A stretch of 64,000 nt of DNA, from assembly GCA_004835665.1 (NCBI GenBank), contig RBKR01000001.1:186001-250000 (forward strand), read 5' to 3'. The notes under the pieces were generated by a model. The model did no database searches. It was not told the origin of the DNA and saw only the letters and a program-made list of their open reading frames with translations. This document shows, piece after piece, positions 53,963 to 64,000 of the stretch. How positions within the stretch are numbered: position 1 is the stretch's first letter; each line of letters starts with the position of its first letter. Origin of the DNA: Phoma sp. XZ068 (Eukaryota > Ascomycota > Dothideomycetes > Pleosporales > Didymellaceae). The translations under genes were made by a program, and so were the position numbers.

Positions 53963-56458
53963 GGCCGAACAAAACGACTAGCGTAGGCCAAAAGTCCAGA
54001 GATTCGACAAGTATAAGTTGTGCTACGTGCTATATCTGTTGTCTTGTCCTATGCATTGCGGTATAAAACAAACAGCAAGTACGCAATGGCGACATGAGAT
54101 GTGGGGTGAGTAGATCAGATTGCGGAGAGACGAATAGAAAGCGGATCACTCAGAGAAGCACCATGAATTTGTGGAGGTGCGCTGTGCGTGGCTCGATGGC
54201 TGTAAGTTGCAACAGAGCGCTCAATGGACGAAACAGAGGTGCAGGACAACGTCACAAGACAGATTCCGGTAAAGAAACTGAGATACGCAGCTTAGAGTCG
54301 CGCAACTTGTCGAAATTCAAAGTGGCCTGCCACCCTAGCCAGCCTCACGCTGGCAACACACGGACGCATGTTGGGAAGACGAGCTTGGCCTGTGCTCGCC
54401 ATTGGACCACGTAGGAACACATCGTTCGCTGAACCTGAGAGAATTTGAGCCCGAGAGGTGGGTTCCGGTCGTCGAGGCACTGGCCATAATTGGCTCCCTG
54501 CCAAGTTAGCTGCTGGAGGCTGCAGGCCGTGTCGCCAGCACGAATCGTGATGCAGCATCTGTTGTAACCGACCGCGATTTTGGGCGCGGCCAGCGGACGG
54601 TTGCGCGTGTGGGGAATGTGGACTTGTCGACCAGCGTAGCGAGCCACCGGAGCTCCATATCGGCGGCCCAGAGAAGGGTCGCGATGCAGGGGCACGCAGA
54701 GAAACGTGACGACTAGAGGCCAAAAAGTAATGGTGTTGATGGAGCAGGTCTGACGTGTAAGTGGGCGCGCGCACTAGGATCTCGAAACGGCCTAGGCCCA
54801 TGATTCATTCATCGAGTCCATCGAGCCGACCCGCCGAGTCGTTTTGTTCCACAGTCTTTCCGCTGCACGACGTGGGACAATGAGGGAGCAGCCACCCGCT
54901 GACACGCACCGGGGACGTCTCTGTACAACGGGACTGATCAATGGTAGTCAATTGCGGTACAAAGGTGTTCCATCGCTCCTCCACAGGCTGTCCCGTCTTG
55001 ATCATCGACTCGATGACGTGCGTCCAGTCATTGAGCGTGGGATATCACAGCGGCTATCGAGGGTAAAGCGATAAAGCAGGTGTCGAAGGTTTCGGCATGA
55101 TGAGCGAATGCTGAGAGAGTACGTGTTTGGCCGTGACTGCAGAATTGCCACCCGCGCAAACGGTACCAGAAGTACTGTTGCCCAACGTACCCGAGATTGT
55201 ATGCAGCAGAGAAGATTGTTAGTGGTCGCTGCGATGATGAGGTGCCGTCAATTGCAGGTACCTGGTTATTAAATCACGTGTTTTGTTCCTTCCAGAACGA
55301 TGCAGACATTCTAAACACCTAACATGGCTTTATATCAATAGCTACTACTACGCTTCGAAGAACATGACTTCTATTTCCAAAGATAGCTGGATTCGCACGC
55401 TTATGTCGTGTTCACAGCGTGACGAATGCTCTATTGATTTAGATAACTGTAAGCTTGGAGCCTCGACTTCCAAACGTTCAAAAAATGCCAAAGGCGTCTT
55501 TCACATAACTCTATATAAATAACTCTTTCACCACTCTCTTGTCTTCCAATCCAATGAATCTGCCACTCCAACGTCCCTCTTCCAAGCATCAAGCGGATGC
55601 CAACGCCTACCCGTGTCTATAACCCTCACTTTGGCAATTTTCGTTTCCTACGTGAACTAATCTTTCAAAATCGCTCTCCGTGCATACGCAAATCTTATTG
55701 CCTCCGCACATTCGATTCCTTGGAACTGCAAAAGAATTTGAAGTCCTTTGAGCCGCCCATTTGCCGGCCGAAGCCAAATCGCTGGTACATATTTGCTAAA
55801 GGCTTCTTTCGCTTACATGACTCCGGGGGCGCCTAGTTTTCTAAGAACCAAATTTTTGTTCTTCTTGATCCTGTTGACAGCTGCCAAAGCTACTATGGGG
55901 TTTTCTCCATTGTATGCATACGATTCCATAATTGTATGAGGCGTGGAGGCTTGGAGGTAGCGCGGTGGAAGTTGAGGAATTCCGAAGCAGTGTCGGAGGA
56001 AATTGCGAGCTATCCACAGATAGGCCTGTGTGTCGAAACTCCGTACGCGGAGAATGCACTCAATTATGGCACTACACTATGAATGGGATTGAAACTTTGC
56101 ACGGAGCATGAGGAGCTACTAATTTATCTCTGTGAATGGGCAACGCCGGTTTGGCCCATAGTTCAGGGATCCTACACTTAGACCTCAGCGCCCAAAATCG
56201 TGCTCTAGGTCCATTAGACTCGACTATGACTTTCGAGATATTCTCTGCTATTGCAAGATTGCAACTGCTGTCAGAGTCGGCACTAGTGCCTTGTGGTGAC
56301 TGGAAGGGAAGGTACGATGGCAAACAGCTTTCTTTGCCTCGAACATTGCACTTCTCTTCCACTCACTTCTCAACTCATCAGACCGCCCCTACGTTCAAAC
56401 AGGCCACAGTTCGCTCTCCTCAGCTTCAGGTGTCCTTTCCTTGGCTGTTGCAGTCAAG
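53963..56458. other. 2.5-kb intergenic region
   Basis: Promoter of the giant gene on the left and leader of the next gene on the right. Minus-strand open frames at 54801-54292 (169 codons from ATG) and plus-strand frames near 55283-55836 lack recognisable features. The sequence is G/C-balanced to 55.2 kb and more A/T-rich after. No repeat or RNA gene is seen. Confidence 0.4.
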
Positions 56459-57457
56459 ATGAACGCTCCACCAACGCAAGCAGACGGAGGAGTCCTCACC
56501 AAGCCTGGTACGCATTCACTCACCCACATGCTCAATCTAGTGTATAAAACCTTTGCTGACTATCCCAGCTGAGTGGGCCGTCTTCATGGTCACCGCAGCG
56601 CTGAAATGTGCCTCAGACGACCGCGCAGTGACCGCCTACACCACACCTGACGCAGCCAAACACGGCATCCTCAAGACCCTCAACTGGTTCGAGGCGCACG
56701 GCGAGTACGAGTGGCCAGACTTCTCCCGCCTCAACTACGACTTTGCTCAAGTGATGAGGCTGCGTCGAGCTTTGGTGCAGGATGTCTTCAACGCGCTGCA
56801 GCAGGCGGGCAATGTGAAGATTGGTGCATTGGGCACGCCTGATAGCAATGCTGATGGTCGGAGAACTAGGCGGGTAGATGGTGACGGTGAGTCTGCTGCG
56901 GTAATACCTCTGAGCTGAACTGACATTCATAAGGTGGCAGGCATCCCAACAACCGAAAGCGACTTTGCAAACGCGAAGCTGAACTAGATGGCGAATCTGC
57001 ATCTGAGCATTCTGAGGGTCCTGGTGAAGACGACGTATTCCTTGGTGTGATCATGTTGTTTCTTGTTGCACGCACGAAGCTTGACATGGAGAAGTACAGA
57101 AAGGAGAATCGAGATCCAAATGAAGTAGCAGACATCCTCCACGACCGCCTCGTTCATGTCTGGGACGCCCCTCTACAAGACGACGGCGAGCATATACAGG
57201 AACTCAAAGAGAGAGCAGACGTCTGGGATCGCCACAGGAGGAGTGTTCCGCCGAAATCAACGCAGAACGTGCGCACTGCAGTTTCACGCGTATCTCCAAC
57301 CGCAGCTCACTCTCCAACCGCTCCTCACGCTTCACCAGCAACTGTGCACAAGTCGGCGTCTGGGGCACCTCCCACTCCTAGACCTGCTGGTGATCATCCA
57401 ACGAACCGTGCTGTTGCCAAAAACATCGCCTGGGCGAATACCAATTCGATCGGCTGA
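56459..57457 (+). CDS. Hypothetical protein, three exons
   Basis: Exons 56459-56507, 56569-56886 and 56934-57457, with introns of 61 nt (GTACGC, GCTGAC branch, CCCAG) and 47 nt (GTGAGT, CTGAC branch, ATAAG), encode 296 aa. The start reads MNAPPTQADGGVLTKP, and splicing continues AEWAVFMVTAALKCASDDR. The segment EWAVFMVTAALKCASDDRA and DFSRLNYDFAQVMRLRRALV looks helical and folded. The middle is Arg/Lys/Glu-rich. The last 100 residues are Pro/Ala/Thr-rich and disordered (PTAAHSPTAPHASPATVH). An isolated hydrophobic patch (DVFLGVIMLFLVARTKL) is probably buried helix rather than a membrane span. The family is not recognised, and I infer no role. Confidence 0.6.
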
Positions 57458-57674
57458 TACGGGAAGGCCACGGCTGTCGCATCTGTCAAGGCAATCGTGG
57501 AAGGACTAGGTTGTCACATCTTATATGTAGTATTCCGTGTGAAGATCAGATACGGACAGTATGATGAGATTACATATACTTGTAATCTTACACCAAATCA
57601 TTCATTCTCCATGCGTCTCATAATGCAGCAGTCGTGAATCATCAGTCATAACATCGTCAGAAACTCATCACACA

Positions 57675-58997
57675 TCACAGCACAACCCAGTCAACACCTA
57701 CCATCCACACCTCCCCCCCAACATCAACATCCCACGTCGGCGCCCTCACCCCAACAACACCCCCAACACACACCTTCACGCCCCCGACCCCCCTCGCACC
57801 CCCCTGCCCCGCAAGCAAAACCCTCACCCCCTCTTGACCACCTCCACTCCCATCCCTCAACCCCTCATCCATACCCCCCTCCATCTCACCAGCAAGAAAC
57901 ACAACACTCCCAGCAAAACACTCAACCTCCACCTCCCCACTCCCAATCCTACACACCCTTACTCTCACCCTCACACCATCATCTCGCTCGCGACCGTACG
58001 CCACGACAGCGCGCTCAGATGCGTAGCCCGTCTGCGCGGCGTCGATGATCCATGTTTGTGCCGTCGATGCCAAGCCGATGGGTATGTATTTCTGGGTTTT
58101 GCGCGAGGGGGAGAAAATTTCTGGGAGGGGGCGGGAGGGCTTTTGCGGGCTGGGGGGTTGGGGTGGGAGGATGAAGTGGGGTCTCTGCTGTTGGGGTGGG
58201 GGTGCCGATGTACTGGTTGATGTGTTCGTGATTGTATTCGGTGTGGTGAGGGGGTTCAGAGTGGGTGGGTGTGCGGCGAAGAGGAAGCGGTGGGATGATG
58301 TGCTGGGGAGAGGGGTTTCGGGGTGTGTTTGGGGTAGGGTGGGTGAGGGCGGTGAGGTGCGGCGGCGCTTTGGGCGCGAGGTGGATTCGAAGAGGATCTC
58401 GTTGTCGTCGGAGTTATCTTCCTCGACGTTGGGGTGCCAGTCTTCGTCTGGGGCGAATGTAGGATTGCGCTCCACCGTTTGCACGATTTCAAACGCATCA
58501 TCATCGGGTGCTCGCGACGGACTGGACTGCGACGCTTCCTCTATGCTTTCGACTCTTTCCAACTTCCTCTGTGTCTTTGGCCGCGGCGTGTAGTCTGTCG
58601 AAGCACTCGAATCTGGCTCCTCAACACGGTCGGGTGCGTGGGGAATGACATCGCCGATGTGAGATCGCTGTGTTGGCGCGACTACGAATCGCTTCGCCGG
58701 CGTGATCTTCTTGAACTGAAGCTCTGAGCTCGGTTTCGGTGTATTTGCACTGATAGAATGGCGCAGATTCGACTTGGGTTTCGATTTCGGCGTCTGCGTG
58801 GACGGTGCTATGAAGCGGTGCGGCGAAGGCTTTTGTACTGGCATTGTAATCGCGACATTGGCTTGGATGTGGTGTTTGGGCTGTGGTGCTGGTGGTGCGC
58901 CGGACGTGTTGACATGGTGGCGTTGATGACGATGGGCGTGGGAGGGCGCAGAAGCGGGGCGCGCGAATGACACGCGGTCACGGGATGAACTAATCAT
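57675..58997 (-). CDS. Hypothetical protein with basic nuclear-type motif
   Basis: A single-exon 440-aa protein. I start at ATG 58997 (MISSSRDRVSFARP); the open frame to 59039 begins at TTG. Residues 1-280 are disordered, rich in Ser, Pro, His and Thr, with an acidic patch (DEDWHPNVEEDNSDDNEILF) and a basic SRPKRRR segment that could be a nuclear localisation signal. The C-terminal 150 residues look folded: EIFSPSRKTQKYIPIGLAST, AQTWIIDAAQTGYASERAVV and alternating Val/Gly-rich strands ending VGGEVWMVGVDWVVL, which suggests a beta-barrel-like module. I do not recognise the family, so no function is assigned. A Pro-rich part of the gene gives long G runs on the plus strand near 58120-58160. 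Confidence 0.65.
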   Translation of the reverse strand: MISSSRDRVSFARPASAPSHAHRHQRHHVNTSGAPPAPQPKHHIQANVAITMPVQKPSPHRFIAPSTQTPKSKPKSNLRHSISANTPKPSSELQFKKITPAKRFVVAPTQRSHIGDVIPHAPDRVEEPDSSASTDYTPRPKTQRKLERVESIEEASQSSPSRAPDDDAFEIVQTVERNPTFAPDEDWHPNVEEDNSDDNEILFESTSRPKRRRTSPPSPTLPQTHPETPLPSTSSHRFLFAAHPPTLNPLTTPNTITNTSTSTSAPPPQQQRPHFILPPQPPSPQKPSRPLPEIFSPSRKTQKYIPIGLASTAQTWIIDAAQTGYASERAVVAYGRERDDGVRVRVRVCRIGSGEVEVECFAGSVVFLAGEMEGGMDEGLRDGSGGGQEGVRVLLAGQGGARGVGGVKVCVGGVVGVRAPTWDVDVGGEVWMVGVDWVVL

Positions 58998-60680
58998 GGC
59001 TACGGTGAACTGACTCGAGGTGCAAGACACAAAATACAAAGCAACATGATGTACATTCCATTGTTAAAGACTGACTCGCTCTAGAATGTTGTCTTTTCAA
59101 ACCGCGGCTCTTATCTCGGTCACTTACTTTCCATTGAAGCTTCAAGAGCCGTCGCCATGCTCAACATGTGACGAAGCATCGTAATGCCTGATCCAGAGTA
59201 TCAATCTGATCTTAATATGTTGAAACAGTTTTGTCAGTCATCTTCTATGGATGTATCAGTGCAGGGCCTAACGGTCAGCTATTTGGTAGACTTCCAGTGC
59301 AACCTGGATTGCATTGATTCCACGATAGATACATCAGGTCAAACCAGCCTCCAAGCCACAGTCTCTTAGTTTTGCGTCTAGTTTGACGTGAATTTTGAGC
59401 CTCACCCTGGAATGTCGTGGTTGTTTGCTGGTACTCAGAGATTACTTGCGGATCTCAGACATGACCGAGACCAGACTCTGCTCGAGACAATTACCAGAGA
59501 ATGTTATGACGTCTGAAGAAGGCGCCAGCGCGTACGAACGACAGCCATCACAAGGACTTTGCTTGCGCGTGAAGGGGAACATGTAAACACTCCAGGATGC
59601 ACGGTATAACCCAACTCCGGCATGGACAATAAGTAAAAAGAAAATACGCCGACTGCCGGGAAGGTCCTAGTCGCGTCACCCAGCCATCTCTGTTTCGGGG
59701 GCGAAGGATTCGTAGTGGTGTTGGAGTGATCGAAGACGAGGGGTTTCATCGTATGACAGGGCTGCGGCAGATCAACGGATCCCGGCATAGCAACCGAGCG
59801 AACCCCAAAACATGGACGAGGCCGATGTCATAATTGTGGAACGAGTCAAGCTCCCACAGCCACCAGGTGGTTCACATGGCAATTGCAAACAAGACGGTTG
59901 TTGCGGGTAACGAGACACGGAGCGATACGAGGCGTTCTTGGACAGCGCTCTCGGTCATGGCTGCACGGCGTCCTCGGTCCATGGTGCGCCGTGTAAGCCT
60001 CATGCAGGTGCGCAGCTCAATGGGGAGATGCACGCCCACAACGGACGAACTGCGATACGCAAGATAGGCACGCGTTCAGCGCTCGGCAGACGCGTCCCAG
60101 AGTGGAGATTCAGCAGGGCTGGGCAGAGCAGGCGCGCTGACCGTATCGACAAGAGGCGCGCTGTGGGCATGGACAAGAGGCGCACACTCCCGAAGAGGAC
60201 CAGCCTCGGGCAATTGCATTGTCTCCATCAGGTGTTCGCAGGGAAGGGGGACCGGATTAGAAACCGGACTGGTGCTTACTGCAAGGTACGTGAGGCTAGC
60301 TGGAGCGAAATGGCGCGAAATGGAGATCGCGGACCCATTGATTCGCGGGGCTGCGGCGAGGTTGGGAAGCGGGAAACACCAGCCACTTTCACTACGCAAG
60401 ACATAGTAAACACGCAACGCGCCCTCGAGCAGCGCAGCGAACTGAGGATCCACGCCCATTTCGGCCCAGCTGCCAGTCGCTCTTTTGCATCCTTGGACAT
60501 TTACACCGCTTCGCTTCGCCCATTGTCTCCCAATTGCCAGCGCATGCCCAGCATCAACTGCATGCACAACATCGACTGCATGCACGCCTGCTCCACCTCT
60601 CGCCCCCTCTTCTTTCGCTCTCTCCTGGCTCGAACCTAATTCTCCTCTCTCTCTCTCTCTCTCAACTCAGTTCTGCCACC
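58998..60680. other. 1.7-kb intergenic region, promoter and leader of the C2 gene
   Basis: A plus-strand open frame (59938-60639) and an overlapping minus-strand frame (60585-60076) have low-complexity, shadow-like composition and are not called genes. A CT dinucleotide run lies at 60645-60663, followed by CAACTCAG and the start codon at 60681. This resembles a pyrimidine tract plus AG, so a 5' UTR intron ending at 60670 is possible. Confidence 0.4.
60645..60663 (+). repeat. CT dinucleotide run in the 5' leader
   Basis: Nine to ten CT units, 18 bp before the ATG at 60681. Such runs vary in length and often occur in strong fungal promoters or leaders. Confidence 0.6.
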
Positions 60681-63489
60681 ATGGCTGCCAAAATCAGCAT
60701 GGCAGCCTTTGGCGGCGCGCACACGGCGGGCATCTTCTCAGACATGACCGTCGACGGGCCGGTGATAGGCACGCTGGTTGCCATCATCGACCGCGCCCGC
60801 AACCTGCCCAACAAGCGCACCATGGGCAAGCAGGACCCGTACTGCGCCGCACGCCTCGGCAAGGAGGCCAAGAAGACGCACACGGACAAGCGTGGTGGGC
60901 AGACGCCGAAGTGGTGCGTCTTTCACTATTCACAACTGCTCCCAAGCTAACGCCCTCAGGGACCAGGAGCTCCGCTTCACCGTCCACGACTCGCCCGACT
61001 ACCACCGCATCAAGGTCTCCGTCTTCAACGACGACCGCAAGACGGAGCTGATCGGCGACACCTTCATCAACCTGCACGGCGTCATCAACCCCGGCGGCGG
61101 GCAGTCGGACGGGTGGCACGCCCTCGACTGCAAGGGCAAGTATGCGGGCGAGATCCGCATCGAGTTCACCTACTACGACACGCGGCCCAAGGCGGAGAAG
61201 CCCGTGGCCGAGAAGAAGCAGGCGTCACAGACCGAGGGACAGAGCCCAGCGGTTGGAGGGCCTCGAGGAGCCCGGGGTGCCCGAGAGAGCACGCCCATCA
61301 AGAGGAGACCGCTCCCGTCAGACCCAACCGCTGCGTCGCCCTCGCCTGTGAGCACACCAGAGCACCGTGGACTGCAAGGCGTGCGCGCTGGTCCTCGCGA
61401 GCTCGGCTCTCCCCGACACGCGCAAGAACCCGCACCACTCCAGCCCAGCCGACGACCTGTGCCCGACGCTTCACCCGCTGCGGCGCCAGCATCGAGCCAC
61501 AGCACACCCGTGCGCCAGCAGCAGCCAGACTCGTACACACCACCGAACCCGCGTACTTCGAACCCCAACCTGGCACAACCCGACAACTTCGACATGTCAT
61601 ATGCTGCCCCGAAGCCGTACGAGGTGAAGCCAGTCGACGCACTTCCACGTCACGTCACAGACTCTGGACATGGCCGGTCCATGTCGCAGGACGACTTTCG
61701 CTCTCCCAGAGCTCATGCCCAACCACCACCCGCTGATGCCGTCCATTCGCACTCGGCTCCGCTCGTTCCCACCCAGAACACCTACGAGCCTGATCAGCGC
61801 TACTCGATTGCACACTCTCCTTCCTATTCTCAGGATCCTTATGATGATCCTTCTTACCATGTAGCCCCCCTGCGTTCGAGCAGGAGCAATCTGCGAAACC
61901 AGGAATCAGCTTCCCCGGTTGACTACCGACCAAACAGTTACATCGAGGCCTCGCCCTCGTACGAAGACTCACACTCGCGCCGAAGGCAGAGCGCCATGCA
62001 GCCCACCGTGGAAGACGAAGACTTTGATCTGCCGCCCCCACCACCGGCGCACAGGAAGGACGCAGCAACGCTGCCGCCCCATCACTCATACAGCAGCCAC
62101 TACGCTAACGAGTCGCCGGCGCCACTCAACTTCACACGCCACCAAGAGCAGTCTCCGGAGCCCAGCTACGATCTGCAGCGCCAGTCATATGTAGCTCCCG
62201 ACTACGACAACCGCCAGCCGTATGTGGCTCCCGACTACGACTACCGCCAGCCTACAGAGCGACGCTACACGCATCCTCGCCCTGCTATCCAAGCCAGCAG
62301 CCGGCCAGTCTCGAGGGACACGATGGCCCCTTCACCGCTGAGGCAGGAGACGTCGCTGCCTACTGCCCTCGTTGCTGGCTTTGATCCGTACCGACGTGAG
62401 AGAGATTCTTACCATGCACCTCCAGCGTACGAGACGCCACCAAGGCTGCGACAGTACTCTGAGCCGGCAGAATATCGAGCACCCCTAGAGTACACCACAC
62501 CGATTCAGCCGGATGAGCTGGTTCGTTACCAGTCTCAGCCACCTCAAGACTCATACTACGAGCATGATCCTCCTGAGGAGCCGCGCCGGAGGTCTCCTGT
62601 CAACGACTACGCGCCCATCTACAAGCCCCGTGCTCACAGCCCCAACCCCAGCCCAAGGCACTCGCCCAACCCTGTGGATGACCGCATGTCGAGAATGCCC
62701 GCGCGGAGCATGCCCACACGCAAGTCGGTATCGCCGCGCCCGCCGCCACCGGAGGAGGACTTTGGCCAGCGTCGACTGTCAGGCGTGCCCTTTGGCCCTG
62801 ACGACTTCAACGTGCTCAATCCTTCCCTCGCCAAGCCCACCAACGAGGAACCAGAGCGTCCGGGAAGCAGTATGGAATACAACGACAAGGGCCAGATTGT
62901 TACGTTTAGCGGGCGTGTTGTCGATGCCTCCGACCACCTCCCCATCGACAACTGGGCGCCCGAGCCCGAACCCAAGGGCACAGTCAAAGAGAAAGCCCCT
63001 CGCATCCGCGCCCAGCTCAACGGCAGCCGCGGCCTCCAAGACGCCCAGGCGCGCGAGGAAAAGTACCGCCGCGACCGCGCAGAACGCGACCGCATCAGAA
63101 GCGCAGCAGACGTAACCTTTGGCGGCGCCGAACCCGCACCCTCCCAAGCCCTCGTCATGACCCGCCGCCAGCCCGACTACGACACCGCCAACGCCCTCGT
63201 TCTCGCCGACCGCGACAACTACGACGCCCGCCGCCCGGTATCGCGCGGCTACGAGTCCACCACGCGGTCGAGAGAAGCCCTGCGCGAGCGCCACACGCCC
63301 AACAGCTATGGCAGCTATAACGGACGACATGCGGGAGCGCCCCCGATCCCCGCCAAGATTCCGCTAGACCGCGGGATGCAGAATGAGGATGTTGCGCTGA
63401 GTTTGGAGCTGCAGAGTATTGACATTGGGCCTGGGAGTGGGGGGAGGAGGCCGCGGACGAGGGGGCGGGAGTATGGTGCGTATGTGTGA
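60681..63489 (+). CDS. C2-domain protein, Fic1/Inn1-like cytokinesis factor
   Basis: Two exons, 60681-60913 and 60960-63489, with a 46-nt intron (GTGCGT, GCTAAC branch, CTCAG), encode 920 aa. The start lies in a perfect context (GCCACCATGG). A C2 domain fills about residues 25-155: IGTLVAIIDRARNLPNKRTM, DPYCAARLGKEAKKT, then LRFTVHDSPDYHRIKVSVFN, TELIGDTFINL and GEIRIEFTYYDTRPK. Splicing rebuilds TPKWDQELRF, a conserved C2 strand. The remaining 750 residues are Pro/Ser/Tyr-rich and disordered, with repeated YVAPDYD-type units and many PxxP sites. Fungal Inn1/Fic1 proteins carry a C2 domain plus Pro-rich tails that bind SH3 partners at the division ring and couple ring closure to septum synthesis. 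This match in architecture is suggestive, not proven. Confidence 0.82.
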
Positions 63490-63710
63490 TGATGATGAGT
63501 ATGAAGTATGAATGAATATGAAGATGAAGTGTGAAGGATGAGGCGGGGGATATTGTAGATGACGAAGAAGTATGATAACGGACGGACGGACGGATGGATG
63601 GGATGTACGATATTACACTACACTACACTGCACTGCGCGGTCTCGCACATAGACTCCGTATACCTTTTCCCGTGGTATACTTGTTCTTTTTCCTTTGGGG
63701 GTTATACATA

Positions 63711-63740
63711 GGATGGGATAGGATAGGATAGGATAGGACA
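63711..63740 (+). repeat. GGATA pentanucleotide microsatellite
   Basis: Four perfect GGATA units flanked by GGATG and GGACA. Confidence 0.85.
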
Positions 63741-63800
63741 CGGCTCACTCACTAGGCAGGAATACGCAGCCAGGCCTGTGGAAAGGATGGCAGGCAGGAC

Positions 63801-63826
63801 GGTCGGTCGGTCGGTCGGTCGGTCGG
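63801..63826 (+). repeat. GGTC tetranucleotide microsatellite
   Basis: Six perfect GGTC units plus a half unit. Confidence 0.9.
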
Positions 63827-63875
63827 CGCATAGGATACCCGCATACATGCAAATGCAAATGCAAACACTCTCTCC

Positions 63876-63932
63876 TACATTCATATTCATATTTACATTC
63901 ACATTCACATTTACATTTACATTTACATTTAC
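63876..63932 (+). repeat. ACATTT/ACATTC hexanucleotide array
   Basis: About nine six-base units of the form ACATTY or ATATTY. A separate AAATGC triplet of units lies just to the left (63849-63865). Confidence 0.8.
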
Positions 63933-64000
63933 CTTAAAATTATAAATGCATCTTAGCTATCTTGGTATACACAACTCTGTCTCAACCCTGTTTAACGCGT

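Larger units (their letters stand above)
63490..64000. other. 3' flank of the C2 gene, microsatellite-rich
   Basis: No gene is seen. It holds ACGG/ATGG tetranucleotides near 63580-63601, CACTA/CACTG pentamers at 63616-63635, and the three arrays listed separately. Confidence 0.5.

Noticed and set aside
54292..54801. Minus-strand 169-codon frame with ATG
   Set aside because: No recognisable domain or coding pattern, overlapped by other frames; possible orphan but unsupported.
59938..60639. Plus-strand 233-codon frame before the C2 gene
   Set aside because: Low-complexity, Arg/Cys/His-scattered text with a competing 169-codon minus-strand frame; looks like leader or promoter sequence.
1..64000. 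tRNA, 5S rRNA, CRISPR arrays, intact transposons, biosynthetic or defence clusters
   Set aside because: Scanned by eye for B-box-like GGTTCGA, 5S-like cores, regularly spaced repeats and transposase or polymerase motifs. None were convincing, but a covariance-model search would be needed to exclude RNA genes.

Overview
The window is nuclear DNA of a filamentous ascomycete (Pezizomycotina; probably Dothideomycetes, though the class is an inference). The evidence is spliceosomal introns that are mostly 44-61 nt, with GTATGT/GTAAGT-type donors, CTAAC/CTGAC-like branch sites and AG acceptors; single genes on both strands rather than operons; fungal families such as GH72 glucanosyltransferase, Arp10-type dynactin subunit, NOP58, RPC9 and uS15m; and intergenic stretches of 0.1-4.7 kb. 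No CRISPR array, intact transposon, rRNA or tRNA gene was found by eye.

Layout. 1-625: an interrupted gene running off the left edge. 2-11 kb: a disordered protein with a PP1-docking-like motif, a GNAT acetyltransferase convergent with a secreted GH2 glycosidase (4 exons), and a probable pseudokinase. 11-15.6 kb: gene-poor DNA ending in a G-run tract and a pyrimidine-rich leader in front of a GPI-anchored GH72 enzyme. 17-21.7 kb: an EAF-type transcription elongation factor, then ribosomal protein uS2 (RPS0) divergent from mitochondrial uS15m. 22.7-28 kb: a GrpB-GNAT fusion, a signal-peptide/TM protein with a PPxY tail, a PLAC8 Cys-rich protein, a small type I membrane protein and a small ORF. 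28.4-29.8 kb: a degenerate F-box-like gene. 30.9-32.7 kb: a C2H2 zinc-finger protein (3 exons), followed by degenerate ~170-200 bp repeats. 34-39.6 kb: an Arp10-like gene divergent from NOP58, which is convergent with RPC9 of RNA polymerase III (4 exons, the first only 6 nt). 41.9-43.8 kb: an unknown two-exon gene. 44.4-54 kb: 9.6 kb of minus-strand coding sequence for extremely Pro/Glu/Ala/Thr/Ser-rich protein, read here as one gene of about 3,034 aa or as two tandem genes. 56.5-63.5 kb: two unknown genes and a C2-domain protein resembling the fungal cytokinesis factors Fic1/Inn1. The last 400 bp hold several microsatellites.

Function. Several housekeeping genes serve ribosome production and transcription (RPS0, uS15m, NOP58, RPC9, EAF), but they are not an operon. 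I see no biosynthetic cluster or defence island. The features most deserving a second look are the giant repeat protein with two in-frame minisatellites and glycine/leucine-rich motifs, the pseudokinase, the GrpB-GNAT fusion and the PPxY membrane protein. Exon boundaries were placed by hand from splice signals and reading-frame continuity; they have not been tested with RNA or homology searches.
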